This document shows positions 20,248-32,200 of a DNA stretch of 64,000 nt, in pieces; within the stretch, counting starts at the first letter, position 1; each line of letters opens with the position of its first letter. The stretch covers positions 94,440,704-94,504,703 of the forward strand of contig OX465582.1 of NCBI GenBank assembly GCA_950022655.1, in the 5' to 3' direction. The notes beneath the pieces were generated by a model that was not told the origin of the DNA, searched no databases, and was given only the letters and a program-made list of their open reading frames with translations. The position numbers were made by a program, and so were the translations under genes. The DNA is from Alentia gelatinosa (lineage: Eukaryota > Annelida > Polychaeta > Phyllodocida > Polynoidae).

Positions 20248-23200
20248 CTGAAACATAAATGATAAGAAACAATGATTCAGCATGCCAATTTCAGATCTCT
20301 TCAATGTATTAACTTTTAGAAAATAGGACCCAATTTGTCATAGTATATCCTAAGGCCTGGCGTCCACCTACTACGATAGAAATTTAGACCTACCGATATG
20401 GCACCGATACAGAAAGCAAATATCGGAGATATATCGGGAAGGTGCAAAATCGTAGACATATGTCTAGACATGCCAATCCACCACGCATTGTAGGCCTATG
20501 GGTTTTTGATCGGTGTCTAATTGCAGAAACGTGGTCAACTGCCCCGATATTATGTGACCTTCCGACGCGATTTTTTATTTTTTATCGGGAGGTGCATCGT
20601 AGACCATATCGGAGCCATATCGTAGTTGGTGGACTGACGGGTAAAATGTGTATTTTACCAAAAACTCAAAATTGAGTTTCTGACAGATTCTTTTCATTTA
20701 TAATACTTACATGCCTTTCTCAGAGTTTCTAACCCAAATCAAATTCCTAACAGTGTTAATGTACCATTTTAAGAGGTCCAGCATGGCTGTTTTGTGCAGG
20801 ACAAAGGCAATGGAGGATGTTTAGGCCTATACTCTGGGCCTCGTTATCTTAGAAAAAATAAAGGTATACATTACCGGAGGGATAGCGATTCATACAAAGG
20901 CTCTATGGAAAGGTATTGAGTTGTGCTATACCATGGAATAACTAATCTCTGCTTGCAACATACGTTCTACTATGATAAATTGGGTCACAAATACACTATG
21001 TTTTTGTAGAAATGTCAAGATGAGAAGTACTATGGCCTCACTGGGGTCCGAAACCAGGCCGCTGCATTATATAGGCTATATGGGCAATTAATACGAACAT
21101 AACCTACAATACACAGTGGCGCCACCTGGCGATTTTTAAAATAATATCAATTATCAATTAAAACTGGTTCTTTTGACTTATCTTGGTACCAAAATAAGTA
21201 AAGTATTACATATTATCGAGTTTTACCTAACCCAACAGGTGAATTAGGCCATTTTACATTTGACTGATTTATATACGAAATGTAATGAAAAATATGTTTT
21301 TTTTCAATTCCTTCAAAATCAAAGATGGTGACCTATAATTTTTTAAAACTTATAAATGGCGGCAGGTGCCTGGCACCAAACTGTTGAGGCACACTTGCTA
21401 CTTACCCTTATCATGAATTCTCTGTCTCCTGCTTCAAGAACATAGTCGTTCGTCCCCACATACCCAGCATTTACTGGTACTGTCCTATATACATCGCGAG
21501 GCTAGAAAAAAGGAGAAAATAACACTTAAAGTTGCTTTAAAGATACCACATTGTTTTAGACATGATATCTTGTGCTAGAAATGTGCAAAAAGAAGGCTGA
21601 AAGATACTTCAATAAATTTATATCATTAGAGTCCGTTTTATACCCGAAACGAACTCGATCCGTAAAAAACTCGACCCGTAAGGAAGGAAAAGGAACAGAA
21701 AACCCTACCCTTAACCCTATCCCTAACCCAAACCCAAACCCTATCCCTAACCCTAACCCTAACACTATACCTAACCCTAACCCTTGCCCTAATACTTTCA
21801 ATATCCCTAACCCTAACCCTAATCCTATCCCTATTCTTATCCCTAACCCAAACCCTAACCCTATCCCTACCTATCCCTATCCCTAACCCTAACCCTATCC
21901 CTAACCCAAAACATATATGTGAACTTCTTTTTTCGAATTTGCTGGTTTATTTGTCTTAAATCTAACTAGTCAGAGCTTTCCTCCTATATTAAATCATCTT
22001 ATCCATAAGTAACTTAAACAGGTCGAGTTCTCCTGACAACTACGGGTCGAATTCCTTCCGGGTCGAGTTCTCCAGTAACCGGGCCACAGTCCCGTTGGTA
22101 TTGACTGAGGAGATTATTACATAATCAGACAAGAGGCCGGTTTAACGTGTGTAAAGCCGGGCTCAGTGCTAATCCTTCCTCTATATCCGAGCAATCACTT
22201 GTAATCGTTTGAATAATTCTGTTTGCTCTACCAAAGAAAGGTTGTCGTAGAGTAATAAGGTAAAAGCCCCCCCCCCCCCCCCGACGTCCTTTTCCATAGT
22301 AGAATAACCAATTATAAGCATAATTATTGGTATATTGTAGGAGGGTTACTGGAGAACTCGAGCCGAAACAAACTCGATCCGTAGCTGTCAGGAGAACTTG
22401 ACCCGTTTTGGAGAAACCGATTGGAGAACTCGACCCGTTCCAGATACTTATGAATAAGATATTTTTATATACAAGTAAAGGGCTGTTTAGTTAGCTTTTA
22501 GACAAATAAACCAGCCCATATAAAAAATAAGTCCAGCTAGGTTTAGGGGCAGGGTTAGGGTTAGGGTTGGGGATAGGGTTAGGGTTATGGTTAGGGGTAG
22601 GGGTAGGGGTAGGGATAGGGATAGGGATAGGGTTAGGGTTAGGGTTAGGGTTAGGGTTAGGGTTAGGGTTAAGGTAAGGGTTAGGGTTAGGGTTAGGGTT
22701 AGGGATAGGGGTAGGGTTGTGGGTAGGGTTAAGGTAGGGTGTTCTGTTTGTTTTCTTCCCCAGAGAAGACCAAATTTGAGGTCAAGATAATATACTTACT
22801 ACTAAACATAGTATTTATTCACAGTCGAGATACTTTAGTAGGGAAGATTTAAAACGGGTCGAGTTCGTTACGGGTCGAGTTCTTAAAACGGGTCGAGTTC
22901 GTTACGGGTCGAGTTCGTTACGGGTCGAGTTCTCCAGTATTCTGTAGGAGTATATAATCTGACCAGCCAGCTCTTCGTACATTCAGTTCAACATCTCTTG
23001 CATAGTTACCCAGTTCTTCCACAATTCAATTCTTGTTCATTGTGTTTCCATGACTCCAGCAGATTTTTTTAAGCCGGAGACACACCAAGCGAGAAACGCA
23101 GCGATTTCCGGAATCGCCGACACAAAATGGCCTATATGTGAGCTATTATTTCATATTTCACCTGATTATTGCTCCCGAGGCGCTAAATTTTCATTTGGAG

Positions 23201-26200
23201 ATATTGCTCTGAAATATTATCTCACATTCATGCCATTTTGTGTTTACGATTGCAGAGATCGCAGCCTTGACTCTCTTGGTGTCTCTGGTATTATGCAGTG
23301 TTCCGTACGGCAAAATACGAAAACACTGTTCTGTACGCGTTGACTAAAATACTAGTTGTTTGACAAAATTAGATTGATTATTTTGTATTAACTCCGGGTA
23401 TATAGTAAATATAGAACGACCTACCACAGCATGGCCAGGACGTTCTAAATAAGTATCAACGAGATCTAAATAAAATTGGACTTACGCTAACGAGTAGTTT
23501 CCTTTGTTGCACCAGAAGAGCTTCAATTGTGGCACCAAGGTAGTCCCCGAATTTCTCTATGTTCACCTGGCGTGAACACCCAGGCCACTCGAACACGCTC
23601 TCCAAAGAAGCCACCATGGCAGTTTGTTTCTGTGAGAATCAATCACAACAAGTTGTAAAGTGTTAGGTGTAGTAATCATAACCATGCTGGAAGCCATCTT
23701 GGAGTGGAAGCCTAGATTTATTGTTTCCCACTAGGTGGCAGGGTATACTAACATATGACTATACTACTAGGTGGCAGCACCTATCAGTACATCTTCCCTT
23801 TTTTTAAAGATTGTGATTTATATATCTTAAATTGTCAATGTTCCAGGATCTAGTCTCTGCATATGTCTCATAGAAAGTGTCTCATATATAATGGTGTATG
23901 AAGCACTTAAGTATCTGTTTAACTAGAAATACTAATACTATTAAATGTTTTATAACCTAAACTAGATGCAAAGGGTAGACTGCCCCTTCCATCAACACTG
24001 GCAGGGATTATTCTGCCCTTTGTTTTCCAGTGTTCCCTACACTATAGGTCCAGTCTCCTTGGAGACTTTCTCTCTCTTGCTGGATAGCGTCTTTCTGTTG
24101 TAACTGGAACACCAGGGACAGCAGCTGGACTCACTCTTGCAGTAACCTGAGGTTGTTCATCAGGTATAGGAGTCACCATTGCCTTAGGGTGTCGCTCATG
24201 TATAACCTGAGCCATTGGTGTTACAACTTCTTTGTCAGCTGTAGATGTAGGTAGAGTGCTTTGCGGGGTGCTCACTTCTCTTGTTGCTAGAAGGTGTTGG
24301 CGATTCCTTCGATAAACAGCCCCATCTTCAGTCTGTACCTCATAGGATCGTGGACCCACTTGACTTGTGACAACTCCTTTCTTTGGCCACTGACCATTTC
24401 CACGTACTCGTACCACTTGTCCTTTGTTGAGGGGCTTGAGAAGTTTACCTCCCTTGGTTGATGGTTTGGGCCTGCTCCAGCTGTCTTCTCTGAAGCATTT
24501 TGATGGTAGTCTTGTCTGGAGTCTTCTTCCCATGAGTAACTGGGCTGGTGATTTACCGCAGTCTAGAGGTGCATCACGGTAGGCTAACAGTGCCAAATAT
24601 GGATCTTCTTTTGACATTTCAGCCTTGGTGAGCAGTCTCTTCACGACTTTCACTGCATTCTCCGCCAATCCATTGGACCTTGGGTAGTATGGGCTAGATG
24701 TTACATGCATGAATCCCCAACTATTAGCGAAGTCCTGAAACTCTTTGCTGCTGAATTGTGGCCCGCCATCTGTCACTACTTCTGATGGTATCCCATGTCT
24801 AGCAAAGATGGATTTCAGTTTCTGGGTTACCTGCGTTGTTCCTTCATTTGAGAGCAGTGCTATTTCTGGGTAATGTGAGAAGTAGTCAACGGCAATTATA
24901 TATGGCTGTTTCCGAATGTAGAAAAGGTCACAGCCTATCTTGGCCCATGGACGGTCTGGTCGGTTATGTGGTTGCAGCGGTTCTTGTTGTTGTGCATACC
25001 GTTGGACTTGGCATGCCTCACATTTCCCGACATATGTTGAAACTTCCTCGTTCATGTTAGGCCAGTACATGGCTTGTCTTGCTCTACGCTTGGACTTCTC
25101 GATCCCTAAGTGACCCTCATGTATGCGCTGTAGCATCTCCAATCTCATTGTTACTGGGACAACAATTCGCTCTCCTTTTAGAATCACTCCATCTAGCACT
25201 GTCAGCTCCTCGATGAATGTTTTGTAGGGCTTTGGACATGTTGTACCCTCTTGCACTGCACACATCACTGACTGAAGAACGGAGTCCTTCCCAGTTTCCT
25301 CAGCAAACTTCATCCACTTCTCTTCAGTAATGGGTGCATTAGCTTTGAAGCTGCAGATGTGGACCTGGACAGCGCGATCAGTTTTGCTATTTCCCTGACC
25401 TGCTTTGAAAGCTCTGGACAATGTGTCGGCTGTCACAAGCTCTTTCCCAGGAACATACTCCAAAGTAATGTCATACCGTTGAATTCTTAGGAGAAGGCGC
25501 TGTAGTCTTGGTGTTGCCTGGCTGAGGGGCTTCTGAGATATAGATATCAGAGGCTTATGATCAGTCTCCCCAACAAAGCTCCTACCATAGATGTAATTGT
25601 GGAACTTCTCGCAGGCATATACAATCCCTAACAGTTCCTTCTCGATCTGAGCATAGTTACACTCAGCTTTTGTCATAGAACGGGATGCATATGCCACTGG
25701 CATCCATTCAGTGTCCACCTTCTGCATCAGTACAGCTCCCAGACCACTCTTTGAGGCGTCGCTTGCTATCTTCAGCTGTTTGCGACTGTCAAAGTGCTGT
25801 AGTACTGGTTGTGTAGACAAGATGTTTTTGATGTCTATCCACTCTGCTTCATGTTCAGCATTCCATTGCCAGTCGGTCTCCTTTACCAGCAGTGATCTCA
25901 GTGAGGATATCTTGGCAGAAAGACTTGGAATAAACCTGGCTAGGTAGTTAACCATGCCAAGTGCTCGCTGCAAGTCTTGTACATCCTCTGGTCTTGGCAT
26001 GTCAATAATGCCTTGGACTTTGTTCGGGTCAGGTTGCACTCCTCTTTCTGATATTAGATCTCCTAAATAGGTAATCTGTTTTTCCCGGAAGGAGCATTTG
26101 CTCAGGTTGAGTCGCATTCCAATTTGGCTCAGTCGGGAAAGTACCTGGTGCAATCTGTTGTCATGTTCTTCTTGTGATGAACCCCAAACAATCATGTCAT

Positions 26201-29200
26201 CCATGAACACACGGACACCTTCAATGTCTTCGAGATGTTGAACCATAGTCTTGTGGAACACTTCAGGTGCACTCGATACGCCCATAGGGAGGCGCAGATA
26301 TCGATATCTCCCAAATGGGGTGTTGAAAGTAGTCATAAGGGATGATATCTCATCAAGACGGATCTGGTGAAATCCTGATGCAGCATCCATCTTCGTGAAG
26401 AACCTGGCACCTGCCATATCACACAGTATTTCCTCCTTTGTTGGGAGTTGATAATGTTCCCTCTTCAAAGACTTGTTCAGATCTTTTGGATCGATGCAGA
26501 TACGTACATCTCCACTTTTCTTCTCTACAATTACAATTGAGTTCACCCAGTCAGTTGGTTCATCTTGCTTTGCAATGTATCCTTTTGCTACTTGGCGATC
26601 TAACTCTTTTTTCAGTCTCTTCTTCATCGCACTTGGCACACGTCTCGGCGCATGTATCACTGGCACAGCGTCTTCCTTTACCACAAACCTGTGTACACCA
26701 GGCAGAGTACCTTCTCCACTGAAGAGACTTGGATACTTCTTCTCAACTTGAGTCTTCATGTCTGTCTGATTGTCGGTGTTCACTACATTTACCCGACGGA
26801 CACATTTTGCCTTCTTTATCAGACCTAGACGTTCGCTGGTTACATTGGATAGTACTGGTTGCCGGTCAGCTTCTGGGACAACCACAAATACCACGTTGTG
26901 TTTGCCTGTGTTTACGTCAATGCTAACTTTGCACACTCCCATGGTTTCCATCGACTGTCCATTGTATGCTTTCAGGTGGACTCTTGACTTGTGAAGTTTT
27001 GGCTTCTTTTTAAGCTGGCCATAGTTTTGATATGACATCACATTAGCTTGAGCACCACTGTCCACTTTCATAGGCATCAACGTTCCATTTACCATTAGCG
27101 TCACCATCCAGTCTTCTTTATGCTCCATTTGAACCTTCTCTGCATGTACTACATTCACGCTGGATGGAGTTTCAAGTTCTATAGATCCCATGAATGACTC
27201 ATTTCCATCGTCACTTGAGTCAGTGGTGTCGTCTGTATCATACTGGTTGACTGTATGTACCGCTTTTGTTTTACAGGCCTTGGAGAAGTGGTTGGGTCCT
27301 CCACACTTTGTACACTCTGTTCCCCATGCTGGGCATTTTTTGAATTCATGCCGTGTGCCACACCTTCCACAGACATTTTCATTTTTCTTCATTTTATTTT
27401 TCTTATCAACCTTCCGATCTTCTGATTTGTACTTAGATCGTCCACTTGGTTTCTTCCATCTGTTTTCAGACTTCCTGACAGCATTCACCTCATGTGTGGC
27501 ACCGACTTCTGGCTTCAGCTCTTCCATCTGGGTCCTAGCTAGCTCTGCTGCTTTGACAATCTTTATTGTCTTGTCTAGAGTGAGGTCCGGTTCCCTCAAC
27601 AGCCTTTCCCTGGACTTGTCATCCTTTATGCCAACAACCATACGGTCCCTGATCATTGACTGCCGCAGGTCTCCATATTCACATGTCTGAGCTAGAGCCT
27701 TCAACCTGGTTACAAAATGGTCTACTGACTCACCTGCTTCTTGGTTGCACTTATTGAAATGGAACCTCTCCACAATGACATTTGATTTGGGTATGCAGTA
27801 TGCTTCAAACTTGTCCATAACAGGCTTGTATTTGAGTTTGTCAGCATCATCTTCAAAGGTGAAAGTATTGTATACCTCCAGTGCCTCATCACCTATAACA
27901 TGTAGTAGGACTGATGTTTTGACAACTTCACCCTTTCCTTCAATACCAGATGCATTTATGTACAACTCAAATCTCTGTTTGAATCTCTTCCAATTGTCTG
28001 CTACATTTCCAGATAGAACAAGAGATTTAGGTGGGCTTAGTGCCTCCATGACTCTATAATGCTGTGGGCTTTCTAATACAGTCAATCACAGGCCTACAAC
28101 AACACTAGTGTCAACTCCCCTATTATCACTCAGTTTGTTGACAATCACATGAGTATAGGTTTTGAAGCTAACTCTGTGAGTCAAAATCAACAAATAGATA
28201 TAGTCAGTGATAATAGTCCTTATTCCAATTGTACATAGGAATTAAATTCAGTGGGGGTTAAACTTGGCACTTAGCTGCATAGATGAATCATGGTTGAGCA
28301 CATGGCTTTTGTTCCTCTTTTCTTCTGCTCACTGCTGCTCCATGACTTCTATCTTGACCCTGAGCATGGTTTGCACTTCCAAGCTTACTGTTACTATTCC
28401 AGTAATATGTGTGGAATAACTGATTACTTTGACTTCATCCAATTATTTAGTTAACTTGGGTTATTCTACCAACTTCTGACACCATGTAGTAATCATAACC
28501 ATGCTGGAAGCCATCTTGGAGTGGAAGCCTAGATTTATTGTTTCCCACTAGGTGGCAGGGTATACTAACATATGACTATACTACTAGGTGGCAGCACCTA
28601 TCAGTACATTAGGGATATGTAGAGGAGCGATCCAATCTGAGCAAGTGTTGAGCGGGATTTACACGATGCGATTCATGTATCTCACAGGATGTTTGTCTGA
28701 GACAAATCCGTCGGACTTTACTCGAAACTCCACAGTAGGGAAGAAATTTCAAATACAATTTTCAAATAGAATCTCTTCATCTAACAGTTTAGGGGACAAT
28801 GTTTTCCCATGCAATTATTGGCGACATATATATATACCACTAAAAATGTACAGAATCTCATGAAATCTGGAAGCCTCTGAGGTACATGAATCCTACTGTG
28901 TGAATTACACTTGTGAGATAAATTGGTACTCTAATGGTAAATTCGTAACAAGCAGTTTTTCCTTTGGTATTTCGTTTGACCTAAAACATGGACTTATATC
29001 TTAGTTCGTGCTTAATTCATTGATGTATACATTTGGGAACAGACTCGGAACTTTATTCCAGGATTTAATTAAAATGTCTTCAAGCGACTGACTTTTGAAG
29101 ATGACTTTTGGTTTACATGTAAATTTTCATGAAATGAAAGTGCTCAATGATTGTGTTCCTTTGATGCTCCTAGGATTGTAATTAAATAATGGCTGGTTTC

Positions 29201-32200
29201 TAGTTCATTGGCTGTAGCAGAGTTCTATGTCGTTTTTTTCTAGAGAATATTCTCCTTACCTGTAAGGGAGACAACTTCTGAGATGTGTCATTTGTGTCAA
29301 GCTCGTGTTTTAATTTCGTTCTGAAATGAAGACCACATAGAATATTCAAGATATACTGGACATGTCTATGTATTATATTTGTTTCATATTATTGTGTTGG
29401 TCCACCCACCCACCCACATATGTATAATACATATAGTGCTATTCATAACAATTCAATGAGAAGATAATACGTGGTGTATTAATACACAATATTACCATGA
29501 TTTCGATCTGAGTGGCCGTATTCTCCGCGTACAAGGAGAATACGGCCACACAGATCGAAATTATGGTAATATTGTATTTATTACTCACTTATTTTTAAGT
29601 TTAAGCAAAAAATATGATCGTTAGAAAACTTTTCAACGTAATTAATAAGTTATGTTTGGGACTACTTTCATCTAAAAAATCCGTATCCTCCTAGGAGGGT
29701 ACGGAGCTCCGTATCCTCCTCAGTAGCGATCTGTAATCTCAATAGGCTTAGTATGGAGACTCCGTATCAGGTGGGTAATAAAGGATTATCTCACCCCTGT
29801 TACAAGTTTAGCCATAGAAATAACATTTAAGAATTATATGCAACGATCACCTGTGTAAGGTACCAATAGTACGCCATGGTAGTGGCATAGTGATGTGAGA
29901 TACCGTCATAAACGACTGGCCAAGCAGCTGCCAGGATTTTAAAGGGTAGGCAAGATGACAACATGGAGATTAATCCGAGCTCAACTGCATTTGTTAAAGC
30001 AATTTGACTCATTCTGATATTGTGATTCTCTTTCATATTATTGAAAGGGTGAGATAAATCCAGAACTACACTCTTCTATTTCATTGAAATGCATATTCAG
30101 GAACAGGTACCATTAATGTTTTTCGAAATTATGTATATTTTTAGATTTTATCGTATTAAACGTGTTGGGAACAGCAGGTGCAACGTCTGCTTCCCGCATG
30201 ACAGACAGGCACTAACTACCTATCGTTGCTAAAGTCGGAGACACACCAAGCGAGTAACGCGGCGATTTCCGGAATCGCTAACACAAAATGGCCTATATGT
30301 GAGCTATTATTTCATATTTCACATGATTATTGCTTCCGAGATGCTAAATTATAGACAGGAGATATTCCTATGAAATGATATCTCACATACACGCCAATTT
30401 GTGTTGGCGCTTCCAGAGATCGCTTCCTTCACTCGCTTGGTGTGTCTCCGGTATTAACGATGCATATGAAATCCTTCCACTAGAGAGGGACCCTCTTACC
30501 TGGTGAGTTTGGTGTTGGGGACATAGCTGGGGTGGTAAGGGATCTCATAACCAAACAGAGATCTCCAGATCTGATAGTCCAACGCGGTTTCCCCGACCTG
30601 GTCGACAAAACGTCAATAGTGGAGTCAGTCATACATAATGTATATATGTAGAGATACAGTGCTATTAAAGCCCTGTTTCCACTGTGCGATTCTAGATACA
30701 TATGTACGTCCAGTCTGAGACTGGGCGTACCTCCAGGATCGCAACTCGGCAAAACGCACAGTGGAGACAGCAAGTTTCCCTCCACTCTGAGACTGGGCGT
30801 ACCAGGTACCCCGGATCGCAAGCGTTTTTAGATATCTTGAAAACTTGTTTGATATTTGGTACGCCCAGTCTGAGACGAGGCATACCCTATGTACCTAAAA
30901 TCGCAAGCGCTCCAGTCGCAAGCGGGTTAGTCTCCACACAGAATCGATGTTACCTTGCGATCAGAGGTACATGCGGTACGCCAAGCCAGTACCCCCAGTC
31001 TCAGACTGGAGGTACCGGATCGCAAGCTCCCCCAGTCGCACAGTGGAGAAAGGCCTTTATATGCATGGATCGCATCTATATCACTCATGCTTAGGCTTAA
31101 GCACCAGAGTTCTTTGTTCATTGATTAATGTAGTGTGCTGCCTAATGTTTTAAGGTATGGAATGAATTAGTGATAGTTTAACGACCAAAATAGAACCTCA
31201 TTCAGCACATGAGTAAAAATAGCTGTAACCACTTATTATTGATTCTGGTTTCCAAAAAGATGCAACAGTAAGAATTATTGATATCGCGTATTACATGTTA
31301 CTTAGAAACTTGACATTCATCCAATTCCAATGTAAAGCATTATGATAGAACAGTGGTACTTACAACATAAAGTCCTAACGTTTTGGAGTTGAATTCGCTT
31401 TCGCTATCCGTCGGTGTACTTGCGTTGTGATTCATATCTAACATGCCTCCTGGAATCAGTAAGAGAATGTTTGCTATAAATCCAGTATGATGGTTTCATA
31501 TTCAGTGTAACGGTAAAAGCTAATAAGCCAGGCATAGCAATAGAAGAAAATTACAGATATGTCAACATTGTAAATATTTAAATAAATAATGTTCACCAAT
31601 TATACAATCTGATATTGCTCCAGGTATCACCTCTTTGAATGAAATTGAAACACTTCCGAAGGTGTAATACAGCCGGGAATGGATTTAGGGATTTAGTTTA
31701 AGTAAAGACTAAATAGAAATACAGTAGAATTTAGACTGATGTTTGGAGAAATGCGATGCAATTATTTGCAACACACGAAGGAAATAGCACAAGAGGATTT
31801 GTACTGCAGGTGACTGTGGGAGACACAATAAGACACTGAGTGGGTGACAAGGTAGCCTGGCTCCAGTCACTGCATCCTATGGCTACACTCCTCGCTGGGA
31901 TACTTATGAATTTTCATAATCAAAAACTTGAGTTTGATTCATGGGCCAGTCAGAGAAGATACTATAAAAAACTTTATTCTGATTGTGTTTAATCATTTTA
32001 TGAATTTTCATAATCAGAGACTTGGGCAAGTCTAGTGTCAAGGCAGCCCCACACTCAGGGTTAAGTATACCCTGTCCCATTATTCACGCCTCACACTATG
32101 TGGTGTATGGGTAGTGCTTTTAGCTCAGTGAGCTGCTCCGAGCAGTTCATGTATTGAGAGGCTCAACTGTGGGGCTCTCGCGAAAGGCCAACGACCTATG

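Larger units (their letters stand above)
23668..28608 (-). mobile_element. Complete Ty3/gypsy LTR retrotransposon
   Basis: 4941 bp. Identical 124-bp LTRs at 23668-23791 and 28485-28608, both TG...CA. 5-bp target duplication TTAGG at 23663-23667 and 28609-28613. PBS directly after the 5' LTR, PPT directly before the 3' LTR, and one intact gag-pol ORF with no env. The domain order RT-RNase H-integrase defines Ty3/gypsy. The identical LTRs and open frame point to a very recent insertion. It lies in patatin-like intron 6 in the same transcriptional sense as the gene. Confidence 0.95.

Noticed and set aside
21700..22740. A true telomere or chromosome-fusion site
   Set aside because: The arrays lie inside elements with target duplications and shared flanks, and occur in both orientations at four places.
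21556..22790. Gly/Leu, Pro/Asn and Arg/Val repeat frames
   Set aside because: Translations of the TTAGGG-like arrays in R4 elements.
27190..27690. 166-codon plus-strand frame inside the gypsy element, with others at 25711, 26438 and 27745
   Set aside because: Antisense shadows of the gag-pol ORF.
30480..31121. Overlapping frames with Ser/Leu/Arg-rich repeats on both strands
   Set aside because: Translations of the R13 palindromic repeats.
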